Positions 19,444 through 28,580 of a DNA stretch of 64,000 nt are shown here, one piece after another (positions within the stretch are counted from its first letter, which is position 1; every line of letters starts with the position of its first letter). The notes below the pieces were generated by a model. It made no database searches. It worked only from the letters and a program-made list of their open reading frames with translations, and was not told where the DNA came from. The translations under genes and the position numbers were made by a program. This DNA comes from Gimesia chilikensis (GTDB lineage Bacteria; Planctomycetota; Planctomycetia; Planctomycetales; Planctomycetaceae), in contig NZ_CP036266.1 of the NCBI RefSeq assembly GCF_007744075.1, forward strand, positions 5,193,748 to 5,257,747, given 5' to 3'.

Positions 19444-20613
19444 TCAGTCTGCGTCAGGCAGAATCAGAATATCAGGCAGGCTCAGCTGGTTTTCCTTCAC
19501 CATGATCTTGGCCGCAGGCCATTGCTCCATCGGCGTAATCAAGATGGTCTCATTCTCTTCGATCAGAATGGTATCCCCGGTCATTGCAGGGCCAACGGAG
19601 GGATGCCAGAAGGCAGCCATGCCGGGCTGAAACTTGAACTCACTGTTGATCAGAATCGAAGTCTCAGCCGACTGATATCCCATGATGTCCGCCTGGTCGG
19701 CGTGCTGCCATTCATCGGGGCAATCGTATTTCTCGTAGATGCGTTTCACCCGGTTCCACGTATCAAACAGAGCCCAGTCCGGCTTGGAAAAATACATTCC
19801 CGTCGCCTGCATGAGCAGTGCCAGATGATGAGATTTGATGATAGTGGAAGGAGGTTTTCCCAGAGATACGGTGCGTGTCGCAGCCGCATGCAGACCATTT
19901 TGGGAACCGACGGCAGAGATTACACAGTAACGCTCGAGGCGGTCTTCACCATAGCCCCAGTGTCGATAACGGATACTCTGTCCGTCTGCCATCACTTGTA
20001 ACCGTCGGGGGTTGACGCCATGTTTCAACAGACGATGTGAAAGGCAACCGGCGATCTCCTGTTCGGTGTTTCCCCGTTCAACCCGGCGGGCAGTCGCTTC
20101 GACCGCATGCGAAACCAGCTTTCCCAGTTCGCGGATGCGCTCTCCTTCGAGTTCGGTGAACGGGAACCGCAGGGTCCTTAATTCGTCGGAGAGATTCAGC
20201 GTCCCCTCAACTCCGGTGTCGCTGGCGACATTGCGTCCTTTGCACAGGTCCCGCACCAGTTGCGACAACGGTTCGTGCCAGGGGCGGGTTTTGATCTGGA
20301 AGCCCAGTCCCGGAATCGCACGGTCAAAAATCTGATTCGCGTCGACATTGCTGCAGGCAATCAAACGGGCATCCGGGGTAATGAAGACCGCAGCACAGGG
20401 ATCGTTCGATCCGGTTCGGGTCAGCTCGGCTCCCGCGGTGAACCAGGCCATATTTTCGGGGGACTGCAGCAGCAGCGCATCGAGGTTATGAGCCTCCAGC
20501 AGCGAGATCACCTGTTGCTGCTTGTATTCCACATCGGTGGCACGCCGGGGGTCTGTCGTGGGAATTTCTCCGGAAGAGATTGGTGCATGAGCATTCACTG
20601 CTACGATCGTCAT
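19444..20613 (-). CDS. M24 (pita-bread fold) peptidase-like protein, probably without metal-dependent activity
   Basis: A protein of 389 residues from the ATG at 20611-20613, which has a GGGGAG ribosome-binding site. It resembles Xaa-Pro aminopeptidase/creatinase family members: an N-terminal creatinase-like domain (LEAHNLDALLLQSPENMAWFTAG) and a C-terminal pita-bread domain (NTEQEIAGCLSHRLL, then an AATRTVSLG block and GMAAFWHPSVGPA). In active M24 metallopeptidases five residues (Asp, Asp, His, Glu, Glu) bind two metals. Here the aspartates before and within the 'TRT' block read as Ser/Ala, and the Glu after the 'GM' motif is replaced in WHPSVG. So a metal-independent reaction, as in creatinase, or a binding role is more likely. 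No signal peptide is seen. It appears monocistronic. Confidence 0.75.
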   Translation of the reverse strand: MTIVAVNAHAPISSGEIPTTDPRRATDVEYKQQQVISLLEAHNLDALLLQSPENMAWFTAGAELTRTGSNDPCAAVFITPDARLIACSNVDANQIFDRAIPGLGFQIKTRPWHEPLSQLVRDLCKGRNVASDTGVEGTLNLSDELRTLRFPFTELEGERIRELGKLVSHAVEATARRVERGNTEQEIAGCLSHRLLKHGVNPRRLQVMADGQSIRYRHWGYGEDRLERYCVISAVGSQNGLHAAATRTVSLGKPPSTIIKSHHLALLMQATGMYFSKPDWALFDTWNRVKRIYEKYDCPDEWQHADQADIMGYQSAETSILINSEFKFQPGMAAFWHPSVGPAMTGDTILIEENETILITPMEQWPAAKIMVKENQLSLPDILILPDAD

Positions 20614-21025
20614 AGAGGACTCCCCGCTGGTACTACAACAAACAATCTTCCCAACACACGATTGTGACCCTCTGAAATTTGTCTGATTTGAAGTCAGTGT
20701 CAATAAATGAGTTTTGTATTTAAAATAGCTGAAGTCAAGCATTTCCCGCTGATCTCAACGGCGAAATACAGGTTTTATCTTCATAGAAACGATTAACGGA
20801 TTTTTCAGCACCGGTTCTACCGCTGCAGATAGACAGAGATGACTAATTGAGGACAGGAGGGTGCAGCCAGAAAAGGCAGATAAAGAGAATAAACGCATCC
20901 TGCAACGCACTCCGTTCCTGCCATTAATCATATCAGGATATGAAAGAAATCAAGGGCATTTTCGATCAGCAGCCAGGGGCACGCCCTTCTAATGCCCGAA
21001 AATACGACAAACTGTCGCCCTGACA
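20614..21025. other. Spacer between the M24-like gene and the TIGR03545 gene
   Basis: About 410 bp without a supportable ORF. It holds the M24-like gene's leader and, at its far end, the inverted repeat at 20954-20997. Confidence 0.5.
20954..20997 (-). terminator. Possible terminator of the TIGR03545/TIGR03546 operon
   Basis: On the reverse strand GGGCATT pairs with AATGCCC across an inner hairpin (GGGC/GCCC), followed by a T-rich stretch (TTGATTTCTTTC). It begins about 30 bases past the stop codon at 21026. The T-run is imperfect. Confidence 0.4.
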
Positions 21026-22759
21026 TCAACGCAACAGGCTGCGGATGTTCAGTGACCGTCCAGAGACTTTCTGAATGACCGACTGCACCCGGGTCTCTTC
21101 TTTTTCCAGATCAGCGATCACTTCCGAGTACTGGCGATTCAGCTTTTCTATCAGCTGATCCCGCTCCTGCTGGGCCAGCTGTTCAATCTGTTGAGCCAGT
21201 GCCTGCTTCTGACGACCGATTTCCGCCTGGCAGGCCAGCTTCAACCCACGGGCAATCTGCTCGCCGGTTTCCGATTCCAGCCGCCAGACAGGCTGGCTGT
21301 AACTTCCCGATCCCTCCAGGGTCGCTGAGATGGAATCGATGGTGGAGAGCGCCTGGGCGACGACTTGGGTCAGAGGCTTGATGCCTGCCTGCTCGGAATC
21401 GAACTGAAACCGCACGGGAGTCTGTTTAAATTCCACCCGGCACGTGAAATCATTTTCCCGAAACGAAATCCGCGACTCGCACTCGGTCTGATCCGCGATC
21501 AGTGCCAGTGATAACTTATCGGAATTCTCCAGTTGAATCGTTTTCTGTTTCGGCAGGTCAAACTTGACGAGGAAGTCGTGTGTCGGCTGCTGCTCATAAA
21601 ATTTGAGTTCTCCCGCAAGCCTGACTTCTCCTTCCGCCTCGACGCGTGCCTGTAGCTGAATCGGACGGCGATACGCCGTCGGCTCAGAGGAGAGTTCCCG
21701 CACGAGTGCCTGAAACGGATATTTCTGTTGATTCACACGTGCGTTTCCACTCACTTTGATCTGCTTAAATAACACATTCGGCAGTGCATCCGCGGGTCGG
21801 AAGTCGATCCATTCCCCCTGCATCCGCTCCGGCTCCTGTTCGTCGCGCATCGTTCTGACAGTCTGAAAGATCATACTCGACCAGCCGGTCATCTCTTCCA
21901 GCTGTTTTGTGAGTTCTTCACCAATCAGCGCGTGCAGAATTTTCTCTGGATCGGGCGAGACGGAGTCCATCAGCGAATCGAGTTGGGCCAGATCCTGATC
22001 TTTGGCGTCTTCGATCCGCTGGAAATCGCGTTGTGCCAGTTGAGGAAGGTTATTGAGTTCCTCCCGCATCTGCTTGCCTTCCTTGACCAGCAGATCGACA
22101 CGTTCAGCCGACTCCGCATAGGTTTTGATTCGCTCCAGGGTCTTACCCTCGGCGGTTTTGACCGAATCCTGAACCGAATCCAGCTCCAGCTTCACCTGGT
22201 CTACCCTGGATTCATACTGTGCGAAACGCTGCTTCCACTCCTGTTGGACCTGCTTTGAAACCCTTACGGTTGCCAGACGATCGGGATCCAGCTGCTCGAC
22301 AGCTGACTGCTTCAAAACATCCAGCCAGCTCTTCCCTAGTTGTTTTGACTTTTTTCGAAAGGGGTCGAAGTTCAAATGAAAGTGACTGCCCGGCTCCGAA
22401 TTCTCTTCCGCAGTCGCACCAGTAGAACGTGGCGGATTGAATTCCATTCCCAGAATGGCCGCCTCTTCGACAATCAGGTTCCGCTGTAGCAACGGGCGTC
22501 CCGCGAGTTTCAGTTCCATCTCAGAAAACGTGGCGATGTAGCTCTTGTCCTTGGCAGGACTGGCGATTGCCACCGGACCGGTCTTGATCGCCGGGGGAAA
22601 GAAGCCGGTTTTGAGATCGTAAATTTCCACCTGCGTTCCCGTCACGGATTGACTCATTTGAATCAGTCCGGAGCGCACGAGCGGATCGAAGGCGAAGGCA
22701 AAAAAGACCCAGATAATCGCTGCCAGGGTCAGGCGAGGGAGCAGGTAATTCCACTTCAT
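21026..22759 (-). CDS. TIGR03545 family protein (large membrane-anchored, coiled-coil)
   Basis: A protein of 577 residues with a single N-terminal transmembrane segment (LTLAAIIWVFFAFAF, about residues 10-25) and a long periplasm-facing body. Two charged coiled-coil stretches flank a beta-rich centre reminiscent of AsmA-like proteins; the end is a Gln/Glu-rich helix. I recognise it as the TIGR03545 family, whose function is unknown and which occurs next to TIGR03546 in a few bacterial groups. The start at 22757-22759 is chosen because it has GGGAGAGG upstream and because ATGA overlaps the upstream gene's TGA stop. That overlap implies translational coupling and suggests that the two proteins work together in the envelope (inference). 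Confidence 0.82.
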   Translation of the reverse strand: MKWNYLLPRLTLAAIIWVFFAFAFDPLVRSGLIQMSQSVTGTQVEIYDLKTGFFPPAIKTGPVAIASPAKDKSYIATFSEMELKLAGRPLLQRNLIVEEAAILGMEFNPPRSTGATAEENSEPGSHFHLNFDPFRKKSKQLGKSWLDVLKQSAVEQLDPDRLATVRVSKQVQQEWKQRFAQYESRVDQVKLELDSVQDSVKTAEGKTLERIKTYAESAERVDLLVKEGKQMREELNNLPQLAQRDFQRIEDAKDQDLAQLDSLMDSVSPDPEKILHALIGEELTKQLEEMTGWSSMIFQTVRTMRDEQEPERMQGEWIDFRPADALPNVLFKQIKVSGNARVNQQKYPFQALVRELSSEPTAYRRPIQLQARVEAEGEVRLAGELKFYEQQPTHDFLVKFDLPKQKTIQLENSDKLSLALIADQTECESRISFRENDFTCRVEFKQTPVRFQFDSEQAGIKPLTQVVAQALSTIDSISATLEGSGSYSQPVWRLESETGEQIARGLKLACQAEIGRQKQALAQQIEQLAQQERDQLIEKLNRQYSEVIADLEKEETRVQSVIQKVSGRSLNIRSLLR

Positions 22760-23268
22760 GAAACCTCTCCCATCACGGTACCGACTTCGGTTCCCCAAAG
22801 CAGTTTGACAATCCAGTACTTTTTCAGCCGCTCAGCCACGATCGGCGTGTATTTTTCGAAGAGAGGGCGCGTCAGTCGATAAGCCGGATAGAACAGACAC
22901 AGCCCCAGCAACAGGCTGCCCATCACGACGGTATTATTGAAATCAGTCCAGGGAGCCAGCGGGAGTTCGTAGACGTTTTGCCAGAACCCCTGTAACGACG
23001 GCGCGCTGAGAACCTTTTTCCCCAGCAGATGACTCAACGGATCGAGCAAAACACCCAGCCAGGAAAAGACGAGGGTCGCCAGAGAAGCGGAGCAGAGATT
23101 GACCTTGGAACTTGCCAGAATGAACAGCAGCATCAAGGCGATCAGATTATCTTTGGGAACCAGACCGATCACCATGCCCATACTGAACCCGAGGGCCAGT
23201 TGACGTGGTGAGGAAACGCCACTGAAGGCGCTGGCCAGAAATCGCAGAGAGCGAAGCCAGTAAGACAT
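22756..23268 (-). CDS. TIGR03546 family membrane protein (DUF2062-like)
   Basis: A 170-residue inner-membrane protein, first gene of a two-gene operon with the TIGR03545 protein. It has at least three hydrophobic segments: around LALGFSMGMVIGLVP (about 25-40), LIALMLLFILASSKVN (about 43-58) and VMGSLLLGLCLFYPAYRL (about 115-132). The G-x-G-MVIGLVPKDN stretch is typical of DUF2062-like membrane proteins. No enzymatic residues are recognisable. Its stop codon overlaps the next start. A structural or assembly role with its partner is plausible but unproven. Confidence 0.82.
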   Translation of the reverse strand: MSYWLRSLRFLASAFSGVSSPRQLALGFSMGMVIGLVPKDNLIALMLLFILASSKVNLCSASLATLVFSWLGVLLDPLSHLLGKKVLSAPSLQGFWQNVYELPLAPWTDFNNTVVMGSLLLGLCLFYPAYRLTRPLFEKYTPIVAERLKKYWIVKLLWGTEVGTVMGEVS

Positions 23269-23313
23269 TTCGGGGTGAACTCCGTTATATCATTGGAGTT
23301 AAAAGGAATAAAA

Positions 23314-23348
23314 ATTCTGCCTGCCTGCGTAAGAAGGTCAGGCAGAAT
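23314..23348 (-). terminator. Intrinsic terminator downstream of crcB
   Basis: ATTCTGCCTG pairs with CAGGCAGAAT over a 15-base loop. On the reverse strand the stem is followed by TTTTATTCCTTTT; on the forward strand only Cs follow. So it terminates reverse-strand transcription from crcB, about 180 bases past its stop. Confidence 0.75.
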
Positions 23349-23528
23349 CCCCCCTGTTAAGCCTTAATATCGGCTGAAAGCGTCGCGCGTCTTAATCGTT
23401 ATAATCAGAAATTCTTAACATTCGCGGAGATATTATCAGTATCACTACTGAGTTGAGGTGGTCGAAGAGCTCGAAATGGTATCAGAACGGCTGGGGAGTC
23501 CAGGATTTCCCCCATATACCGGCCCAGA

Positions 23529-23924
23529 TTACTTCTGCATCCAGAGCATGACGAGCGACCAGCCCAGCCAGACGGCGAACAGGCCGACCAGCAGGTTTCC
23601 GGCGATGTTGATCAACGCATGATGCATCTCTGCATTCCGCAGCAGACTGACAGTCTCATGGCCGAACGTGGAAAAGGTGGTCAGTGAGCCCAGCATGCCC
23701 GTAATCAGAAACAGGCTCACATGTTTATGCACCCACACTGAAGAGTGAATCTGCTTATGTGAGACGATCGCCATCAGAATGCCGATCAACAGGCAGCCTG
23801 TCGCATTCACCACGAAGGTACCCGCGGGAAATCCGGGGTACTTTCGTGACATGAATTCCGTGATGCTGTAGCGCGCAATCGCTCCGAAAAATCCCCCCAG
23901 TCCAACGGCCAGCAGTTGTGACAC
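23529..23924 (-). CDS. crcB: Fluoride ion channel CrcB/Fluc
   Basis: A 131-residue protein with four transmembrane helices, the full length of a Fluc subunit; two such subunits form an antiparallel dimer that lets fluoride leave the cell. Hallmarks are GGFFGAIARY near the N-terminus, GTFVVNATGCLLIG (about 35-48) with the conserved Asn, and GMLGSLTTFSTF (about 76-87) with the phenylalanines and Thr/Ser that line the pore. The start is GTG (23922-23924) with GGGA upstream. It lies 71 bases after the PQQ-propeller gene on the same strand and may be cotranscribed with it. I looked for a fluoride riboswitch in that short gap and saw none. Confidence 0.95.
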   Translation of the reverse strand: MSQLLAVGLGGFFGAIARYSITEFMSRKYPGFPAGTFVVNATGCLLIGILMAIVSHKQIHSSVWVHKHVSLFLITGMLGSLTTFSTFGHETVSLLRNAEMHHALINIAGNLLVGLFAVWLGWSLVMLWMQK

Positions 23925-23995
23925 CTGTTATCCCTTTTTTCAGTCTGCTCAGCCTGCTGACACAGGCGTACGAATCGGTTAGAGTTTTCGAAAGA

Positions 23996-25204
23996 CTACT
24001 TGGAAGAGATTTTCCACAGGTGCTTGTCGCTGCGCAGGAACAGAGCGTTATCCGCAATCGCGGGCGTGGCAAGAATCGTCTCTTTCAGATCGATTTCGCC
24101 CGTCTCTTTGCCTTCGTCTGCCCCCACCTGCACCACCTGTAACAGTCCTTTTTCGTTGACCAGATACAGATGATTGCCGGCGGCGATCGGGGTTGCACTG
24201 AAAGGACCTTTTAAACGCAGACGCCAGATCACTTCCCCGTCTTCCGGATTCGCAGAGGTCAATACGCCTGCCCGGTTCACAGTGAAGACTTTCTTCTCAT
24301 ACACCAGGGGACTGGCCGTCGCGGGAGAGAGCTTCTGTTCCTGCCAGAGAACCTTGGGAGGTTCACTGCTGGACCCGGGTGCCAGTGCGGTGAGACCGTT
24401 GGAAGGAATATACAGCATATTGTCTCCGACCGTGGTCGAAGGAATACGGCCGGCTCCCTGCTCGTAGCTCCACGCGGTATCTCCCGTTTCGGGATAAACC
24501 GCATCTACGCCTTCACTCGACTGCAACAGCACCAGGGTTTCCGCGCTGTCAGAGGCTTTCAGAATCGCGGGCGAGGTCCAGTTAGCAACCCGGGGACGTT
24601 TGATTTTCCAGCGGGAGATGCCGGTTTTCACATCCAGGCCGGTGGTGAAAGAATCGTCGTCATTCTCGACAGGTACGATCAGTGTCTCACCCACCACGAT
24701 GGGCGAAGAGGCCATTCCCAGGCTGTTACTCGCATTGGGGAAATCGTGTGACAGCCCACGGATCCAGAGCAGGTTTCCGTCCAGGTCCAGACAGACGACA
24801 TCATTACTCGAGAATGTGGCGAACACCCGCTTGCCATCACTGGCGGGAGTCGGCGTTGCCACGCACATTTTGTTGTGACACTGTGTCCGTCCCGTTGCCC
24901 AGAACTGACGGTCCCAGAGCTGCTTGCCGGTCTTCGCATCGAAACAGAGCACGTGCAACTGATCCTGTTTGAAGCCGGTGGTGCTGGTCAGAAAGACCTT
25001 GTCACCCACAATAATCGGTCCCGAGGCTCCCCGCCCCTCCAGATCGGCGGTCCAGGCAATGCTATCCTGATCGACCAGGGTCGGCGGTGTATCCGAAGTC
25101 GCCACATTGTTGGTCAGCGGTCCCCGGAACTGCGGCCAGTCGGCTCCACAACACAGACCGATGGCAATCAGAGGCATCACAAGTTGAAAGGCACTCTTAT
25201 TCAT
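23996..25204 (-). CDS. Secreted PQQ-like beta-propeller repeat protein
   Basis: A 402-residue protein with a signal peptide (MNKSAFQLVMPLIAIGLCCGA), then the phrase DWPQFRGP that opens many planctomycete PQQ-like proteins. The rest is a series of beta-propeller blades with recurring patterns such as FDAKTGKQLWDR, LDLDGNLLW, LDVKTGISRWK, ETGDTAWSYE and NPEDGEVIWRL, the same architecture as BamB and quinoprotein dehydrogenases. I see no evidence that it binds PQQ; most relatives are binding scaffolds. It sits 57 bases after the HEAT-like secreted protein and just before crcB on the same strand, so the three may form a loose operon. The function is unknown. Confidence 0.82.
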   Translation of the reverse strand: MNKSAFQLVMPLIAIGLCCGADWPQFRGPLTNNVATSDTPPTLVDQDSIAWTADLEGRGASGPIIVGDKVFLTSTTGFKQDQLHVLCFDAKTGKQLWDRQFWATGRTQCHNKMCVATPTPASDGKRVFATFSSNDVVCLDLDGNLLWIRGLSHDFPNASNSLGMASSPIVVGETLIVPVENDDDSFTTGLDVKTGISRWKIKRPRVANWTSPAILKASDSAETLVLLQSSEGVDAVYPETGDTAWSYEQGAGRIPSTTVGDNMLYIPSNGLTALAPGSSSEPPKVLWQEQKLSPATASPLVYEKKVFTVNRAGVLTSANPEDGEVIWRLRLKGPFSATPIAAGNHLYLVNEKGLLQVVQVGADEGKETGEIDLKETILATPAIADNALFLRSDKHLWKISSK

Positions 25205-25261
25205 AATTTTAACCTGTCAGGAAAGTATGTTTGAATTCGAGGAGAAACTGCAGATCGACAG

Positions 25262-26407
25262 TTACGGCGTTAACTGCGTCGTTGCCTCTGGTTTTTCGGA
25301 AAGTACACCAGTCCCGGAAGGGCGGGCGATACGTAATTGAAACTGGTAGCGTTGTGCCCAGCTTTCGGTCTGCTCGTTTTGACAGAGTTTGAGCAGAATC
25401 ACATTTTTTCCCGGTTTGAATGTCACGGGCACACTGTATTGATCCATGATCATCCCACGGTGATATTCATTACGGGCAAACAGCAGCTTGCCATTCACCC
25501 AGATTTTCCAGGCATTGGGAGTTCCCAGGCGAATCTCCAGTTCCTGTTCCCCCGGGCTATAGAAGTCAGCCGCACAATACATCACGGCCCCTTTGTAGGG
25601 AGAAATCTCTTTCGCGATGTCGAAGATGCCGTAATCGTCTTCTGTATTCACCGACTTCCAGTTCACTTCCCCTTCCTTGCCTTTCAGGGCCGAGGAGAAG
25701 TCCAGATTTTTCTCGGGCGGGTAGGCCGTATCGTATCCCTTCAGTTCCCGGTTATCGAAGGGTCCGATAATCTTCCAGTCCGACAGGAAGCCGAAGTGCT
25801 TCTGCAGATCAATCTTCTCGCCCAGGCTGCGCAGCGGTTTGACAATCGCTTTCACCTGGTCGTCATCGGTCGCGCCGCTCAGCGCCTGCTCGTAGGCCTG
25901 TTTGGCTGCGTCTTTCTTGCCGTCTTTTTCCAGTTTTTTTGCCTCATCAATCAGTCGCTGCACGGCATCGCGTCTGAGAGTCACACTCGGGTCGTTGATC
26001 ATTCCGGGAATGATGCGTTCGCTGGCACCCGCGTCCACTTTGATGAGTGTTTCGTAAGCCAGTCGTCGTGCCCGGGGATTGTTGGATTTGTCCAGAATGA
26101 ACTTTTCGAGTTCTGCTTTAGGCAGCTTGCCCTGCTGAATCGCGTTCGACGCGACTGCTTCAAATGCCCCGCACAGCCAGTTGACCGCCAGAGGATTCGC
26201 CCCCTTGAAACTGGACAGAATCGGAATCAGTGCCGACGCATCTGCCTGGGAAAGCGATTGAACCGCCTGGGAGGCAGCCTGATTTCCCTGCCCCTCTTTT
26301 TGAACCTGTTTGATTCTGGCGATCTGTTGTTCCACATCATCCGCCCGCACGCTGCTCAGTACGCTGAACAGACACAAACAGCAGAAAAGAAAACGACTTC
26401 GCTGCAT
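25262..26407 (-). CDS. Secreted HEAT-like protein with C-terminal ligand-binding-like beta domain
   Basis: A 381-residue protein. I chose the ATG at 26405-26407 because GGGAG lies upstream and a clean signal peptide follows (MQRSRFLFCCLCLFSVLSSVRA, likely cut by signal peptidase I). The first half is alpha-helical and looks HEAT/ARM-like (NNPRARRLAYETLIKVD, then NDPSVTLRRDAVQRLIDE). A lysine/alanine linker follows. The second half begins at WKIIGPFDN and is beta-rich with NAWKIWVNGKLLF and a VILLKLCQN strand, resembling the galactose-binding-like modules of planctomycete secreted proteins. No catalytic motif is seen. The PQQ-propeller gene lies 57 bases downstream. Confidence 0.72.
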   Translation of the reverse strand: MQRSRFLFCCLCLFSVLSSVRADDVEQQIARIKQVQKEGQGNQAASQAVQSLSQADASALIPILSSFKGANPLAVNWLCGAFEAVASNAIQQGKLPKAELEKFILDKSNNPRARRLAYETLIKVDAGASERIIPGMINDPSVTLRRDAVQRLIDEAKKLEKDGKKDAAKQAYEQALSGATDDDQVKAIVKPLRSLGEKIDLQKHFGFLSDWKIIGPFDNRELKGYDTAYPPEKNLDFSSALKGKEGEVNWKSVNTEDDYGIFDIAKEISPYKGAVMYCAADFYSPGEQELEIRLGTPNAWKIWVNGKLLFARNEYHRGMIMDQYSVPVTFKPGKNVILLKLCQNEQTESWAQRYQFQLRIARPSGTGVLSEKPEATTQLTP

Positions 26408-26583
26408 GAGAATCTCCCGACTTTCAAAATTGTTCTGAATCAGCAATCTCCGCTGCCTGGAGATCGCGTCGATGAGTAGAGTCAAGTGCCTGCGATTGTA
26501 CCAGTTTCCTTCCCGCACCAACAAGTATGCAGGGAAATTTCACGGTGAAACTCCCTGGAGGCACAGAAAATCTAACGGGAACT

Positions 26584-27240
26584 TTAGTGGAGCACCTGTT
26601 TCACCAGTCCGTCGGGAACAGGAGTCCCATTCACGGACGGCAGCACTTCTGTTCCTGCCTTGCGAGCATTCGCCAGAATTTTCAGTAATGCTGGTTTCAT
26701 TAACTCGTTGATTGGAACACGAATGGGAGCGTCCTCTGAGCGGGGAATCCCCAGCAGTTCAAAGCGAAGACTGTCATCCTCTCCGGTCAGTTCCTCTACA
26801 TAAAGCATGGATATTTTAGAGAATTCCATTTCCTGGTGGATTGGCATCAGTGAAAAACCGACTTCGCGGACAAACCCGTCTGGTGTTACTGTGACGTGTT
26901 GATTCTTTGTGTCAAAAGTAAAAAAGAAAAAGAGAACACTGCCCCCCATTAAAAAAAGACAGACGCTGAAAAAATAAAAAATCCCCTTCTGCAACCAGTA
27001 GACCACAGACAGCGTCAGTAAAATCAAGGCAACAAAGGGTAAGAAATACAGGAGGTAGGATTCGGATCGATAAACGGTACTGTCGCCGATTGTTTCAACT
27101 GAAATCTTACCTGGTCCCAGAAACTGAAGCAGAACAAAGAGTATCCCCGTCAGCAATAAACCACCACGTGAAAGCCAGACCTGAATCGGGTAGCGCGGGA
27201 TGATTGCTCCCTGTTCATCAATGGCAGGCTGATCTGTCAT
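26584..27240 (-). CDS. Hypothetical membrane protein
   Basis: A 218-residue protein I do not recognise. It has three hydrophobic segments (around LLLTGILFVLLQFLG, SYLLYFLPFVALILLTLSVVYWL and IFYFFSVCLFLMGGSVLFFFF, within residues 25-110) followed by a soluble C-terminal half with alternating beta pattern (HVTVTPDGFVREVGF, then ISMLYVEEL). This resembles membrane proteins carrying a PH-like domain, but that is only an impression. The ATG start has GGAAA 5 bases upstream. It lies 176 bases before the secreted HEAT-like protein on the same strand. Confidence 0.7.
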   Translation of the reverse strand: MTDQPAIDEQGAIIPRYPIQVWLSRGGLLLTGILFVLLQFLGPGKISVETIGDSTVYRSESYLLYFLPFVALILLTLSVVYWLQKGIFYFFSVCLFLMGGSVLFFFFTFDTKNQHVTVTPDGFVREVGFSLMPIHQEMEFSKISMLYVEELTGEDDSLRFELLGIPRSEDAPIRVPINELMKPALLKILANARKAGTEVLPSVNGTPVPDGLVKQVLH

Positions 27241-27415
27241 CAGATTTCCAATTCTTCTATCTTGATGTCACTGTTTAACTAAGCATTCCCTATATTCCTA
27301 TTCCTGTCACAGCGTATTCATATTTCGCCATGCCCTGGACAGCCAGTTTCACAAAAATGATCTCTCGTTTCTACATTTAGTCTAGATATCTTGGCTTTTT
27401 CCTAAATGAGCTGGG

Positions 27416-27444
27416 CTGAATCTGAGTCTTGCCTGTGATATAAT
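27416..27444 (+). promoter_or_regulatory. Promoter of trpD (extended -10)
   Basis: A perfect TATAAT (27439-27444) is preceded by TG one base upstream, giving an extended -10. A weak -35 (CTGAAT, 27416-27421) lies 17 bases before it. Transcription would begin near 27451, about 40 bases before the trpD ATG. Confidence 0.5.
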
Positions 27445-27492
27445 TCCCGTACGAATCAGATTGACTACTTTTGAGCCCCAGGAACTTCTCGT

Positions 27493-28524
27493 ATGTCTTT
27501 AATTCTCAGCCAGACTCTGAATCGACTGCTCGAGGGAGAGAATCTGGAGAGTGAAGCGACCCGCCAGGTCATCTCCTCGATCATGCAGGGAGAATGCAGC
27601 GATGCCCAGATTGCCGCGTTGCTCACAGCACTCCGCATGAAAGGCGAAACGTCAGACGAACTCGTCGGCGCCGCCCAGGCAATGCACGCCAAGGCACTCG
27701 CGATCCCCACGAACAGGCAAGGCCTGCTGGATACCTGTGGCACCGGCGGCGACCAGCTGCACACCTTCAACATCAGCACGACAGTCGCCCTGGTCGCGGC
27801 TGCAGCCGGCATCCCTGTCGCCAAGCATGGCAACCGCAGCGTCTCCAGTTCCAGCGGGTCGTCAGATGTTCTCGAAGCACTCGGCGTCCGACTCGACCTG
27901 ACACCTGAACAAATCGGCCAGTGCCTGGAGACCACCGGCATCGGATTCTGCTTCGCTCCCCTGCTCCATTCCGCGATGAAATATGTTGCCCCGGTCCGGC
28001 GGGAACTCGGCATTCGCACCATCTTCAATTACCTTGGGCCTTTAACGAATCCGGCCAGCGCCGAGTACCAGTTGCTGGGGGCCAATTCGATAGAGGCCGC
28101 GGAAAAAATTGCTCAAGCCCTGTTAAAATTAGGTCGAAAACATGCATTGGTTGTCTGTGGCAACGGAGAACTGGATGAGGTCAGCCTCTGGGGAAAAACG
28201 ACCGTTTTCGAAGTGACGGGGTCCAACCTGAATCGCTTCGAATGGACGGCTGCCGACTTCGGGTTACCCGAATGCGACGTAAGTCAGTTGACAGTCGAAT
28301 CCTCCGAGCAAAGTGCCAACATCATCCGCGAGATCCTGAATGGTGAACAGGGCCCGGCCCGTAACATGGTCGTCGCCAATGCTTCAGCTGCTTTACTGGC
28401 TGCTGAACAGGCTTCCAATCTGATGCAGGCTGTTCAAAAGGTCGCTCAACTGATCGATGAGGGAAAAGTACGCGAAAAACTCCAACAACTCATCGACTTT
28501 AGCAGTAGTAGAAGTGGAGAATAA
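27493..28524 (+). CDS. trpD: Anthranilate phosphoribosyltransferase
   Basis: This enzyme transfers the phosphoribosyl group of PRPP to anthranilate in the second step of tryptophan synthesis, in the cytoplasm. At 343 residues it is the usual length. It has the all-alpha N-terminal domain (LLTALRMKGET) and the glycosyltransferase family 3 catalytic domain, with the PRPP-binding CGTGGD at 82-87, NISTT, KHGNRSVSS and the DEVS block. The ATG start has AGGAA about 10 bases upstream and a good promoter. The other trp genes are not nearby, as is common in planctomycetes where the pathway is scattered. Confidence 0.96.
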   Translation: MSLILSQTLNRLLEGENLESEATRQVISSIMQGECSDAQIAALLTALRMKGETSDELVGAAQAMHAKALAIPTNRQGLLDTCGTGGDQLHTFNISTTVALVAAAAGIPVAKHGNRSVSSSSGSSDVLEALGVRLDLTPEQIGQCLETTGIGFCFAPLLHSAMKYVAPVRRELGIRTIFNYLGPLTNPASAEYQLLGANSIEAAEKIAQALLKLGRKHALVVCGNGELDEVSLWGKTTVFEVTGSNLNRFEWTAADFGLPECDVSQLTVESSEQSANIIREILNGEQGPARNMVVANASAALLAAEQASNLMQAVQKVAQLIDEGKVREKLQQLIDFSSSRSGE

Positions 28525-28580
28525 ATAAGACGAAATTCCACGCGGGTCTAATAAAAAACGAATGCTTTCGTCAGGTTGAC

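Noticed and set aside
23925-23995. Fluoride riboswitch in front of crcB
   Set aside because: The 71-base gap lacks the conserved riboswitch core, and crcB seems to be read from the upstream gene.
25337-26479. Long forward-strand frame (380 aa) opposite the secreted HEAT-like protein
   Set aside because: It is rich in Arg/His/Phe as expected of antisense translation and has no ribosome-binding site or domain; the reverse-strand gene has a signal peptide and a good ribosome-binding site.
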